A stretch of 36,607 nt of DNA, from NCBI GenBank assembly GCA_025054695.1, contig JANWZI010000035.1:1-36607 (forward strand), given 5' to 3'. Of this stretch, positions 1-8,843 are shown piece after piece. Each line of letters opens with the position of its first letter. Position 1 is the stretch's first letter. The translations under genes and the position numbers were made by a program. This DNA comes from Myxococcota bacterium (GTDB lineage: Bacteria > Myxococcota_A > Polyangia > Polyangiales > JANWZI01). A model generated the notes under the pieces. The model had not been told where the DNA came from and ran no database searches. It worked only from the letters and a program-made list of their open reading frames with translations.

Positions 1-1
1 G

Positions 2-916
2 GTGACCCGATGCTGCCACGCTCTGCACGCCGGCCCGTCGTGGAGCACCGACCGGGGCCACGTCGCGCGGGAAGGGTCCGAGTTCAGGGTCGACGCGGAG
101 TGGGGTGGCTGTTGCTACGACCATCCGGACCCGGAGGACGACCCCGCGATGTGCTCGATACCCCGTTCACAAATCGTACGCCTGACCGAAGGCGTGCCGC
201 CGCCGGGAGAGTACGTGGTACGGGCGGGAGCTCACACGTGCACCCTGCGCATAGCTGCCCCGGCCGACTGCCGTGCCGTCCGCTCCGACGAGCTGAGAGC
301 CCCACGCGTGGTCTTCGAGGAAACGGGTCGATTCGTCGTCGAGCTCGTGAGCCGGACGACGAGCGGGCTCTGTGCGTGCGATCCGCACGCCGCAGGCTAC
401 TTTTCGGGGCCAGCAACGATCGAAACCCACCTCTACGCGTGTGACTGCTGCGAGCACTGCGATTGCACCGACGGCGGCTATCAAGACGCCTGGTTCGTCC
501 CCCTGCGTACGGGCTCGGCCGGCCCGATCACGATCGAAGCGGGTCATGGTCTCAGCAAGACCGTCGACGTCGTCCGACACGAGCAGTGCACGCCGCTTGC
601 GCCGACTGGCCTGCGGGTCGTCGGCCCGGATCCGGCGCTACGACAGGGTACGCCGCCGGTCTACTGGGCCGTCGTCTCGGGCCGCCAGCGACGGTGCTGC
701 GGCCCGCCCCTGCCCGCCGTCGAGGCAGAAGTTCGGACGACCGACGATCTGCCGGCGGGCTTCGACCTCGAGCTTCTCGTGTGCGAGACGATGTTGTGCG
801 ACTGCGTCCCCGAAGAAGAAATCGCCTTCGAGGCCTGGCATCCCTTCATCGACCCACCACGTGGCCGACACGTGCTACGAGCGGGTCCCCACGTCGTCGA
901 ATTCGACGTGCCCTGA
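2..916 (+). CDS. Cys-rich exported or surface protein, 3' part (N-terminus outside window)
   Basis: The frame is open from the window edge to a TGA at 914-916, so the true start and any signal peptide lie upstream. The visible 304 residues contain about 20 cysteines, many paired or clustered (CC, CxC, and a cluster CDCCEHCDC near residue 148). Two short stretches resemble each other: 'VVRAGAHTCTLRI' near residue 72 and 'VLRAGPHVVEFDV' at the C-terminus. Together with 'GHGLSKTVDVV' they suggest repeated beta-sandwich modules of about 100 residues, each ending in a similar strand. Such cysteine density fits an extracytoplasmic protein stabilised by disulfides. I do not recognise a named family. 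A hexamer-repeat tract follows the stop codon and precedes the sigma factor gene. Confidence 0.6.
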   Translation: MTRCCHALHAGPSWSTDRGHVAREGSEFRVDAEWGGCCYDHPDPEDDPAMCSIPRSQIVRLTEGVPPPGEYVVRAGAHTCTLRIAAPADCRAVRSDELRAPRVVFEETGRFVVELVSRTTSGLCACDPHAAGYFSGPATIETHLYACDCCEHCDCTDGGYQDAWFVPLRTGSAGPITIEAGHGLSKTVDVVRHEQCTPLAPTGLRVVGPDPALRQGTPPVYWAVVSGRQRRCCGPPLPAVEAEVRTTDDLPAGFDLELLVCETMLCDCVPEEEIAFEAWHPFIDPPRGRHVLRAGPHVVEFDVP

Positions 917-944
917 AGGCACCGACCGGCGCGCCCGAGCGCGA

Positions 945-995
945 ACGAGGCCGGTCTCGAGCCCGAGCCCGAGCCCGAGTCGAAGCGCGAGGCCG
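945..995 (+). repeat. Intergenic CGAGNC hexamer tract 1 (short)
   Basis: In the 172-bp gap between the Cys-rich gene and the sigma factor gene, four to five consecutive CCGAGC/T units run from about 953 to 980, followed by GTCGAAGCGCGAGG. The end resembles the tail (AAGCGCGA...) seen in the larger elements. No clear head is visible. The GAG-containing strand is the + strand. Confidence 0.7.
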
Positions 996-1088
996 CAGCC
1001 GATGCCGCGCTCGGTCGCGCCCAGCGCACGTGCGCGGTTGCCGCCCCGAGGGAATGAGCAAGACTGATCGCGGGTTTCATCCGAGGCG

Positions 1089-1775
1089 ATGTCTCTGCGT
1101 TCCTGGCTCGCGCGCGTCGGTCGGTTCGGCGGGGGCTCGGACCTCGGCCCGTTCGAGCGCGACGTGCTGTCGCACCTGGACGTCCTGCACCGCGTCGCGC
1201 TCCGGATGACCCGTTCGGAGGCCGATGCCGAGGATCTCGTCCAGGACACGGTGTTGCGCGCGTTGAGATTCCGCGACCGCTACGAGCCCGGTACGAACCT
1301 CAAGGCGTGGCTGCTCCGGATGCTGACCAATCTGTTCATCAACCGGTATCGCAGCGCGTTGCGGGAACGGCCGGCACGGGACGAGGCCGAGGCGTTCGAG
1401 GTCGCGGAGCCGGGGGACCCGGAGGGATCGCTGCGCGCACTGTCCCGGGCTCTCGAGGAAGCCGAGCGGCCCTTGATCGCGGCGGAAATTCAGGCTGCGC
1501 TCGAACGATTGTCGGAGGAACACCGGCTCGTGATCCTGCTCTCCGACGTCGAGGAGCTCTCGTACCGCGAGATCGCCGATGTGCTCGGCTGCCCCATCGG
1601 AACGGTCATGTCCCGTTTGCACCGCGCCCGGCACGCGGTGCGGGCGCATCTGGTGGAGCAGGCCGCGGCGCTGGGGCTGTCCGTCGCGCGCGAGCCCTCG
1701 TCCGCGCAATCCGCCGCCGCCTCCAAGCCGGTCTCGCTCGACGCATGGCGGCGACGACGGGAGCGGTCGCGATGA
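1089..1775 (+). CDS. ECF-type RNA polymerase sigma factor
   Basis: A 228-residue sigma-70 family protein of the ECF class. It directs RNA polymerase to a stress- or envelope-type regulon. Region 2 lies at about residues 25-90, with the typical 'DAEDLVQDTVLRAL' stretch and 'NLKAWLLRMLTN'. Region 4 lies at about 140-190, with 'YREIADVLGCPIGTVMSRLHRAR', the helix-turn-helix for the -35 element. Regions 1.1 and 3 are absent, as expected for this class. The ATG at 1089 is preceded by GAGG a few bases upstream. The C-terminal 30 residues are a Ser/Ala/Arg-rich extension. The stop overlaps the start of the next gene (ATGA), so sigma factor and anti-sigma factor are translationally coupled. Confidence 0.92.
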   Translation: MSLRSWLARVGRFGGGSDLGPFERDVLSHLDVLHRVALRMTRSEADAEDLVQDTVLRALRFRDRYEPGTNLKAWLLRMLTNLFINRYRSALRERPARDEAEAFEVAEPGDPEGSLRALSRALEEAERPLIAAEIQAALERLSEEHRLVILLSDVEELSYREIADVLGCPIGTVMSRLHRARHAVRAHLVEQAAALGLSVAREPSSAQSAAASKPVSLDAWRRRRERSR

Positions 1776-2569
1776 TCTGCCCGACCGTGCGGCGCTACGT
1801 CGACGCGTACGCCGACGGGGAGCTCGACCCGGCGGCCCAGCTCGAGCTGGACACGCACCTGCTTCGATGCGCCGCGTGCCGCACGCACGTGGAGCTCGCG
1901 CGGATGACGCGGCAGGCGGTTGCGCGAGCGCTGGGCACGCACGGGGCGCCGGCCGTTCTGGTCGAGCGCGTCGAGCGCTCGGTACGCGCCGCGCGACGGC
2001 AGCGCGCCGTCGCGGCGCGGCACCTCGTTCCGGTGGTGGCGGCGGCCGGTGCCGTGGCGTGCCTCGCGATGCTCGGTCCCTTCGAGCCCCGCGTCACCAA
2101 GGGTGGGTCGGGAGTGGCCGGCACACGGCAGGCCGGCGTGCTTCCGGTGCTCGAGGACGTGGTCCGGTTGCACTCGTCGGAGCTGCCGCCGGACGTGCGC
2201 GCGGCGGAGCCGAAGGACGTCGTCTCGTATTTCCGAAGTCGCGTCGACTTCCCGGTCCTGCCGGCTGTATTCGAGGGCGAGTCGGCGCGACTGGAGGGCG
2301 CCCGGCTCTCGAACGTGCGCGACGCCCGTGCCGCGGCGCTCTATTACGACGTGCGCGGACGACGCCTGACCGTCGTCGTGTTCGCGGCGCCCGTGCACCT
2401 GGGCACGCAGCGGCGGATCGAGCTCATGGGTCAGCCCATCTTCTACGCGCGCGTGGGCGGCTACACCGTGCCGGTCCGCAAGACGGACGGTCTGACCTAC
2501 GCGTTCACGGGCGACTTCGATGCTCCTTCCATGCTTCGGCTCGCCGCCCGGGCGCGCGTCGGTCTCTGA
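1772..2569 (+). CDS. Zinc-finger anti-sigma factor, single-pass membrane protein
   Basis: 265 residues, starting at the ATG that overlaps the sigma factor stop (ATGA at 1772-1775). The N-terminal cytoplasmic domain has the HxxxCxxC signature of zinc-binding anti-sigma domains (HLLRCAAC, about residues 29-36), which normally clamp the partner ECF sigma factor. A hydrophobic segment at about residues 89-106 should span the inner membrane. The remaining 155 or so residues form a periplasmic sensor-like domain with 'ELPPDVRAAEPKDVVSYFRS' and 'VDFPVLPAVF' motifs of the kind found in many proteobacterial anti-sigma factors. Gene order and overlap make it the regulator of the sigma factor encoded just upstream. 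The inducing signal cannot be inferred. Confidence 0.88.
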   Translation: MICPTVRRYVDAYADGELDPAAQLELDTHLLRCAACRTHVELARMTRQAVARALGTHGAPAVLVERVERSVRAARRQRAVAARHLVPVVAAAGAVACLAMLGPFEPRVTKGGSGVAGTRQAGVLPVLEDVVRLHSSELPPDVRAAEPKDVVSYFRSRVDFPVLPAVFEGESARLEGARLSNVRDARAAALYYDVRGRRLTVVVFAAPVHLGTQRRIELMGQPIFYARVGGYTVPVRKTDGLTYAFTGDFDAPSMLRLAARARVGL

Positions 2570-2660
2570 TGGGCACAACGGACCCAGCCGGTTTTGACGG
2601 CCGCGCGGGGGGACCTCTATGCTCTGCGCCGCCCAGGCGCCCGCCCGGGCGGGAGCGCGC

Positions 2661-4781
2661 ATGAGCCACCGGATTCTGTTCTTCGAGTCCGACCCGGAAT
2701 TCGCCGGCGAGATCAGTCGCAGCTTTCGCAAGCTCGGCGCAGACGTCGAGGTCGTCGCGGACGGCAACGAGGGCATCGAGCGTGCGACGGTGAGCCGCCC
2801 CGATCTCATCTTGCTGTCCATCGAGTTGCCGACGGTGAACGGCTTCCTCGTCTGCAAGCGCATCAAGAAGACTCCCGAGCTGAAGGACATCCCCCTGGTC
2901 ATCCTCTCCTCGGACTCCAACGCCGACGAGATTTTCGAGCAGCACCAGAAGTTGCGCACGCGCGCCGAGGACTACATCAAGAAACCCGTTTCGTTTCCCG
3001 ATCTCCTCGAACGCGTCCGCCGGCTCGTCCCGATCGGGGACGGGGCGGGCTCCGAGGCCGTCGCGCTGGCCGCAGATCTCGTCGTCGAGGACGCGACGGA
3101 CATCCACGCGATGCGTTCGGTCGACGAGGAGGTAGACGCGTTCGCCGAAAGCGCGTTCGAAGCGCTCGTGCTCGACGAGGGGCCCGCATCGCCCGAATCG
3201 GCCCCATCGACGGGTCCGCCTGCTGCTGCGGCCGACGCGAGGAGCGAGCGGGCACCGGGACCCGACCCGTTGACGGTCGAGGACAGCGACGTGCACCGCG
3301 CCGGCGCGCACCTGGGAGAAACGAGTGACGTGCGACGTGCGCCGGCTGCCCCGGCACCTGTTCCGCCGGTGGCGCACGCCGCCGCCCCGCCGGCCCCATC
3401 CGCGCCCGCGCGACCGGCGAGCATCGTCCCGCCGGGCGGTCTGTCGCCGGAGCAGGCCGAGAAACTGCGTGCGGAGCTGCGCGAGACGCGCACGCGCCTG
3501 GCCGAGCGCGAGAGCGAGCTCGCCTCCATCAAGCACCGCGCAGTCGACGCCGAGCGACTGGAACGCGAGAACGCGGAGCTCCGCGCGAAGCTCGCCTCGG
3601 CGCCGCGTCCCGCCGCGGCCGGCGTCAGCAGCCGCGAGTTCCTCGATCTTCGTGAATCGCTCAACCGCAAGGACAAGGAAATCCTCGAGCTGAGGGACCA
3701 GCTCACCGGACGGGACAAGCAGCTGCTCGATCTGCGGGACCGCAATCTGGCCCTCGAGCGCGAGCAGGCGGACCTGACCGAACGCGTTGCCGAGCTCGAG
3801 GCCCGGCTCGCCGAGGCGAGCGCGCGGGCCGAGACGCTTCGCGTCGACAAGGAGAGCGCCCTGAAGCGGTTCGAGGATCAGAAGAATCGCGCCGAACGAG
3901 CCGAGGAGAAGATCCGACGCCTCGAAGAAGCGCTCGATCTGGAGCGGCAGGGACGACAGACCGACGTCGAGCGGGCTCGCGCGGAAGGAGCCGAAGCAGT
4001 GGCGGCGGCCGAGGCCCGCGCGGCCGAGGAGGCCGCGCGCGTCGCGGCGAACCACGCGCAACAGATCGAGCGGCTCGAAGCGACGCATCGCGAGGCGATG
4101 GCCGAGGCGGAGCGACGGCACGCCGCGGAGCTGGACGAACTGCGGAAGCGACACGAGACCGAGGCCGAGGCGCTGCGTCGGCAACACGCGGCGGCGATCG
4201 AAGCGTTGCGGCGGGAGCACGCCGACGAGATCGAACGACGAGCACGCGATGCGGAACGAACGCGCCAGGAGGCCCTCGAACAGTTGCGCGAACGGCTCGA
4301 GGCCGAGGCCACCCGACGCCTCGCGGACGCCGAGGCGCGCCGGGAACAGGAACTGCGCGATGCCGCGGCGGCACACGACCAGGCGCTCGAATCGCTCCGA
4401 CAGCAAATGCAGCAGGCGCAAGAACGAGCCCTGGAGCAGGCCTCGGAGCGCCACGCACGAGAGCTCGGCGCGCTCGGTCGCAAGCTGGCGGATGCCGAAC
4501 AGTCGCTCGAGCGCGTCACGGTCGAGCGCGACGCCCTGCGGTCCGAACTGGACGAAACGCGCTCGCGGCTTGCCGACCGCGAACGCGAGCTCGCAGACCG
4601 CGAGGCGCGGATCGAGCAGCTGACCCGGTCGGAACAGTCGCTGCGCGCCCGACTCGACGAGGCCAGCGCTCGTATCGCGGCGGACGATGCGCTCTTCGAG
4701 GGACTGTCGCGTGCGGTTGGAGTCGCTGCGGCGCTCCTCGAACGCCGCCCGGCAGGCGACGGCGGCGATCGGGCGGCTTGA
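2661..4781 (+). CDS. FrzS-like pseudo-receiver coiled-coil protein
   Basis: 706 residues from the ATG at 2661, which has GGGAG five bases upstream. A longer frame to 2619 has no comparable ribosome site. Residues 1-125 form a response-regulator receiver fold. The usual phospho-accepting Asp is Ser (S53 in 'LILLSIELP'), while the conserved Lys (K108 in 'YIKKPV') is kept. The stretch 'FEQHQKLRTRAEDYIKKPV' strongly recalls FrzS of Myxococcus xanthus, a pole-switching protein of type IV pilus (S-) motility whose receiver also lacks a normal phospho-site. After an Ala/Pro/acidic linker (about 130-255), residues 260-690 are an almost unbroken charged coiled coil (Glu/Arg/Leu/Ala). It is likely a scaffold or polarity protein that is not controlled by phosphorylation. 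FrzS identity is an inference from architecture and local sequence. Confidence 0.75.
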   Translation: MSHRILFFESDPEFAGEISRSFRKLGADVEVVADGNEGIERATVSRPDLILLSIELPTVNGFLVCKRIKKTPELKDIPLVILSSDSNADEIFEQHQKLRTRAEDYIKKPVSFPDLLERVRRLVPIGDGAGSEAVALAADLVVEDATDIHAMRSVDEEVDAFAESAFEALVLDEGPASPESAPSTGPPAAAADARSERAPGPDPLTVEDSDVHRAGAHLGETSDVRRAPAAPAPVPPVAHAAAPPAPSAPARPASIVPPGGLSPEQAEKLRAELRETRTRLAERESELASIKHRAVDAERLERENAELRAKLASAPRPAAAGVSSREFLDLRESLNRKDKEILELRDQLTGRDKQLLDLRDRNLALEREQADLTERVAELEARLAEASARAETLRVDKESALKRFEDQKNRAERAEEKIRRLEEALDLERQGRQTDVERARAEGAEAVAAAEARAAEEAARVAANHAQQIERLEATHREAMAEAERRHAAELDELRKRHETEAEALRRQHAAAIEALRREHADEIERRARDAERTRQEALEQLRERLEAEATRRLADAEARREQELRDAAAAHDQALESLRQQMQQAQERALEQASERHARELGALGRKLADAEQSLERVTVERDALRSELDETRSRLADRERELADREARIEQLTRSEQSLRARLDEASARIAADDALFEGLSRAVGVAAALLERRPAGDGGDRAA

Positions 4782-4795
4782 GCGCGACCTCCGAG

Positions 4796-5012
4796 GCGGG
4801 CTCGGACTCGGGCTCGATCTCGGGCGTAGAGCCGGACTTACGGCGCCCGCCAGGATGGTTGATCGCGTCTTGTGCTTGGGCTCGGGTTCGGAGTCGGACT
4901 CGGACTTGCAGCACTCTTCGGCCACGTCAATCCACGCGCCCGCCGCTGTCCGTCTCGGGCTCGGGCTCGGACTCGCAACACCGGCGCGCTCCCTGAACCA
5001 ACCCGATCGGCG
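4796..5012 (-). repeat. Composite intergenic CGAGNC element 2 (two heads, one tail, three tracts)
   Basis: This element fills the gap between convergent genes. Read on the minus strand from 5012 downward: a head (GGGTTGGTTCAGG ... GGTGTTGCGAG, 5012-4971), a short tract (4975-4952), a second head (ATTGACGTGGCCGAAG then GTGCTGCAAG, about 4933-4903), a tract (4907-4877), a tail (ACGCGATCAACCATCC, about 4871-4851), then a third tract (4827-4798). The GAG-containing strand is minus. This alternation of head, tract and tail is the clearest evidence that the flanks belong to the repeat unit. Confidence 0.85.
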
Positions 5013-5021
5013 CTGTGCGCG

Positions 5022-8000
5022 CTAAGGCGGCGTGACGATCCGGCTCTGACCCGCCCGAATGAACAGATAGCGAATACGCCGCTCTCCCTCGCGCACGAAG
5101 ACCACCTCGTGTCGCCCCTCGTCGAGCGCGGCATGCAACGGTGCGTTGCCGAGCGAGCGTCCGCCGACCTCGACCCGCACCTGCTCGCCACCGGAAGGCG
5201 CCTCGACCACGAGCAAACCCTGTCCCATCCGCAGCGTGACGTCGGTGGGCACGATGTGGTCAACGACCCGCCCGAAGGCGAGGTCGTCGGAAGATTCCGA
5301 TACCGGAGAATCCTCGGCGCGAGCCGTCGCTGCCGTCTGCACGCGCTCCAGCTCGACCTTGCGTCCGGTCGCTGGGGCCGGTTCTCCAACGGCGGCACCT
5401 GGCGGCTCCACCGCAGAAGCCGGTCCCTCAAACGGCACGGTCGGGACTCCACCCGCGGGAGCGGGCCGGTCCTCGCGCGGAACCAGCAGGCGATACCCGA
5501 CGAACCCGAGCGCCGCGAGCACGACGAGGAGAACGAGCCAGCCGACGAATCCGGGCTCGTCGGCCTCTCGCTCCTCGACCGGCGACGTCCGGCGCGAGGG
5601 GGCGCCGACCGCTCCGCGGTCTTCGAGCGCAGACGGCGTCGCTGCCGGCGCAGCACCGCGCACCTGCGTCAGGGGGTCCGGCGAACGTTTCGTTGCGGCT
5701 TCCGAAGACGGTTCCGGGGCCGTCGACCGGAGACCGACCGAAGGAGTCGCAGCAGCAATTGCCCTCGGTGGTCGAGACGTCCGCGTCAGCTCGAGCGGTT
5801 CCGCGTCGAGCTCCTCGACCTCGCCGGTCGACGGGTCGAGCAACGACTCGTCGCGAGCGCCGAGCTCGCTCGGGGCGAACGGCGCGTCCAGAGCGACCAG
5901 ATCCACGCTGCTCGGTCGCCCTGTCTCGCGCGACTCGATCGTCGCCGCCTCGGCCCCACCGCGATCGTTCGGCACTGCCACCGCATCCGCCGACGCGAGG
6001 TCGCGTTGCGCCGAGAGGGGAGCCGGAAGCTGTCCCGACGACGACGGAAACATCGACTCGGGAGGCGGAGGGGCCAGGCGGCTCTCGCCGTCGGGACCAC
6101 GCACCGCGCGGATCGCGCCACGACGCGCGAGATCGACGAGAACGGCCTCGAGCACGCGCGCCGAGACACGGCCGTCGAGCAGCAAGGCGCGCGGCCCCTC
6201 TCCCCGACGTATGCGCTCGACGAGCGAGCGGACGTGCCCCGGTGAGGTCTTCAAATAAGGGTCGAGCACCTCGTCGTCGAGCTCCACGGCCTCGGCGAGC
6301 GACATGCCGGGCCCGCTGACGGCGTCGAGCACGGCGCGCAACCGAGCAAGCGCGCGATCGAGCTCTTCGTCGAGCCCGCCGCGCAGCGTCCCGCGTACCG
6401 GGGCGTGGCTGGTGTCCACGGTGTAGCGTCCGCTTCCCGCGCCGAGCAGCTGCACGAGCGCGCCGTGTCCCCGCGCGAACGATCCATCGGTGGCTGTGCG
6501 CGTCACCTCGACCAGCCGTCCGCCGCGCAGGTCCACCTCGAAGAGATTCCACGCGTCGCGCGCCGTGATCCGCGCGTCGGGGCGGAGCGTGGCCACCGTT
6601 CGCACGAGCGTGAGCATGCCCACCGATTCGATGCGACCGCGCACCTCGCCCCCGCCGCGAAGCTCCGCCTCGAGGCGCGCACGCGGGCGCAGCACCTCGC
6701 GCACGCGCGCCAGGATCTGCGCCACGCCCGCTTCCTTCCGCAAATAGCCACTGGCCCCCGCGCGCAACTCGCGCATTCGCTGCAGGAAGTCCTCTTTCCA
6801 CGACAGCAGGATGACCGGAACCTCGGCGAGCGCCGGGTCGCGCTGCATCTCGCGGCACAGCGCGAAGCCGTCCACGCGCGGCATCAGGATGTCGCTGATG
6901 ACGACGTCCGGCCGCCGGTCGCGGGCGGCCTCGAGTGCTTCCTGGCCGTCGGCGGCCTCGACCACCTCGGCCCCTGCTTCGCGCAGCACGCTCGCGAAGA
7001 ACCAGACGACGGCGGGGTCGTCGTCCACGACGACGATGCGGCGGCCCGTCAACGGCACTTCGAGCGCCTGCAACGGCTCCGTGCCGTCGTCGACGAGAGC
7101 CATCATCGCCGGCCCACGGCCGGGAACGTCCCGGAAACGCACTCGCCCGCCCGAACGCTGCGCGACGTGGGCGCGCACGCGCGCCACCGCGGCCCAGATG
7201 GCAGCGAGCGCCTCGACCCCGTCTCCCATGGGCACGCGCAACTCCGCCCCCGATTCCACCGACTCGGTCAATCCGCGCTCCAGCTCGCGCGCCAGCCGGC
7301 GTGTCAGCTCGGCCACGTTCACCTCGCCGACGTCGTCGATGCCCGCCCCTCCTTCCTCGGGGCTTGCCGTCAGGCGCCGCACCACGCGCAGCAGGGCCGC
7401 CTCGTCGACGGGCTTGGGCAACAAATCGTCGGCGCCGAGCTGCCGGGCGGCGACCGGATCGATCGGGATATCCGCCGGCCACAGCAGCACCACCGGCACG
7501 AAGTCCGTCAGCGGATCGCTGCGGAGCCGGCCGATGAAATCCACCCCGGGCCGCGTCGCGAGCTCGCGGTCGACGAGCACCACGTCCGGCGACGTGGAGC
7601 GGGCGAGCCGCAAGGCCGTCTCGGGATCGGAGGCAGCGAACATTTCGTAGCGATCGACGGGAAGCGCGGCGCGGACGCGCGTCTGCACCTCGACTCCGTC
7701 CACCACGAGGACACTCGCGACGGGCTGGACGGTCTGCCCGGGACGTTCGGACGGGCGTGCGGCGGTGAACGAACCCGAAGCCCGGCGCGGACGCAGCTCC
7801 TGGGCGGAACGTCCGGTCGTCCCGATGTCCTCGCGTGACACGACGGGGCTCGCCTCGCGCAGCGACGCGGTGGCTGTGCGCGAGGCGGGGGCAACGCTCT
7901 GGCGGGGAGGCATCTGGACCCCAATCGTCGGCGCGGCGGTCGGGGTGAGCCCCGGCGACGGATCGGTCACCGGAGCCATGCCGCGCTCCGTGGTGCGCGA

Positions 8001-8426
8001 GCGTCGGACCCTCGCGTTTTCGGCCCCCGGATCCGTCGCGGCGGCAGCCGATACGCCCCCGGGGAATCCCGGCAGACGGGAGACGCGAACGGGTGCCGCC
8101 TCGCCCAGCGACTCCAGGCCGGAGGCGAGCGCAGCCAGCGCGTCGAGGTCATCCTGCGAGAGTCCGCGACCGGTGTCCCGGGCCTCGTCGAGTCTCTGGA
8201 TCGCCTCGCGAAGCGCGGCCGCGAGAGGCTCGATGCGGAACACCTGGGCGCTCGCGTACAGCGCGTGCAAGCGGCGGCGCATTTCCTCGCGCGGACGCTC
8301 CGCCGTCGGCGTCGCCGCGAGCAGGGCGACGGCCGCGCGCAGTTCCTGGGCCTTGCGCGGAAGGCCCTCGACGAAGCGAGCGCGCGCCGTGCCCAGCGCC
8401 GTCTGTTCCGGCCGACCGTCGGACAT
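5022..8426 (-). CDS. Multidomain signalling protein: HPt-like, REC, REC, PATAN (DUF4388), TM, PEGA
   Basis: 1134 residues from the ATG at 8426; the frame stays open to 8492 and neither start has a good ribosome site. Residues 15-110 resemble a histidine phosphotransfer bundle, with H54 in 'LHALYASA', but the usual Lys three residues after the His is missing. A Pro/Ser/Arg linker follows. REC1 is at about 237-357 (D286 in 'VVLVDREL', K338). REC2 is at about 462-585 and is fully canonical (DDD at 468-470, D512 in 'VVISDILMP', K564). A PATAN/DUF4388 domain follows at about 594-760. After a long acidic/Pro linker come one TM helix (960-982) and a C-terminal PEGA domain (about 1070-1130), which should lie outside the inner membrane. 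PEGA domains usually bind envelope components. The layout suggests a phosphorelay output tied to the envelope. Confidence 0.82.
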   Translation of the reverse strand: MSDGRPEQTALGTARARFVEGLPRKAQELRAAVALLAATPTAERPREEMRRRLHALYASAQVFRIEPLAAALREAIQRLDEARDTGRGLSQDDLDALAALASGLESLGEAAPVRVSRLPGFPGGVSAAAATDPGAENARVRRSRTTERGMAPVTDPSPGLTPTAAPTIGVQMPPRQSVAPASRTATASLREASPVVSREDIGTTGRSAQELRPRRASGSFTAARPSERPGQTVQPVASVLVVDGVEVQTRVRAALPVDRYEMFAASDPETALRLARSTSPDVVLVDRELATRPGVDFIGRLRSDPLTDFVPVVLLWPADIPIDPVAARQLGADDLLPKPVDEAALLRVVRRLTASPEEGGAGIDDVGEVNVAELTRRLARELERGLTESVESGAELRVPMGDGVEALAAIWAAVARVRAHVAQRSGGRVRFRDVPGRGPAMMALVDDGTEPLQALEVPLTGRRIVVVDDDPAVVWFFASVLREAGAEVVEAADGQEALEAARDRRPDVVISDILMPRVDGFALCREMQRDPALAEVPVILLSWKEDFLQRMRELRAGASGYLRKEAGVAQILARVREVLRPRARLEAELRGGGEVRGRIESVGMLTLVRTVATLRPDARITARDAWNLFEVDLRGGRLVEVTRTATDGSFARGHGALVQLLGAGSGRYTVDTSHAPVRGTLRGGLDEELDRALARLRAVLDAVSGPGMSLAEAVELDDEVLDPYLKTSPGHVRSLVERIRRGEGPRALLLDGRVSARVLEAVLVDLARRGAIRAVRGPDGESRLAPPPPESMFPSSSGQLPAPLSAQRDLASADAVAVPNDRGGAEAATIESRETGRPSSVDLVALDAPFAPSELGARDESLLDPSTGEVEELDAEPLELTRTSRPPRAIAAATPSVGLRSTAPEPSSEAATKRSPDPLTQVRGAAPAATPSALEDRGAVGAPSRRTSPVEEREADEPGFVGWLVLLVVLAALGFVGYRLLVPREDRPAPAGGVPTVPFEGPASAVEPPGAAVGEPAPATGRKVELERVQTAATARAEDSPVSESSDDLAFGRVVDHIVPTDVTLRMGQGLLVVEAPSGGEQVRVEVGGRSLGNAPLHAALDEGRHEVVFVREGERRIRYLFIRAGQSRIVTPP

Positions 8427-8604
8427 CCAGCCGCGCAATCCAAGCACAGAACGTCGCGTGTGGGTAGCGCGTGCACCCGGACGCCGACTCACGACTCGGC
8501 TGCAAGCGGGCTCGCGTGGACACCGCCCCCGAGCTGCGCCGGAAACGCCGTCCGCGCTCCAGGCCCGCGGGTGCCGCGCGCCTCGACTGTGTCACGGGGC
8601 CAAT

Positions 8605-8820
8605 TCGGGTTGGTCGACGGTAGGGACCAGCGTTGCGCGTCCGACTCCGAGACCGAGTCCGAGCCCGATTTCGCGTCCGAGTCGGAAGCGCGTTCAAGCA
8701 ACGTGACAGCCGCTGTCAGTCGCGCTGCACGAAGGCACCGAGGAGCAACTCGCGTCCGAGGCCGAAGCCTGAGCCGAACCCGTGTCCGTGTCCGAGTCGG
8801 CGGCAGTCCGAGCCCGATGC
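8605..8820 (+). repeat. Intergenic CGAGNC element 3 with head and tail
   Basis: The head (TCGGGTTGGTCGACGG ... GCGTTGCGCG, 8604-8639) aligns closely with the head at 5012-4971. The tract is at 8638-8687. The tail-like GAAGCGCGTTCAAGCAACG (8685-8703) matches the tails at 12974 and 4871. A second, degenerate tract covers 8753-8818. The GAG strand is +. Most of the 417-bp gap 8427-8843 is this element; the rest (8427-8600) shows nothing I can identify. Confidence 0.8.
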
Positions 8821-8843
8821 GCGCCCGACCTCGTCGACCGCCG

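Noticed and set aside
1020..1088. ECF-type autoregulatory promoter (GGAAT near 1050) before the first sigma gene
   Set aside because: Only the -35-like half is suggestive; spacing and -10 do not match a usual ECF promoter, so no site is claimed.
8705..8750. Shared GCACGAAGGCAC dodecamer at about 8728 and 28238
   Set aside because: The two copies are in opposite orientation relative to the hexamer tracts and no surrounding similarity supports a common element.
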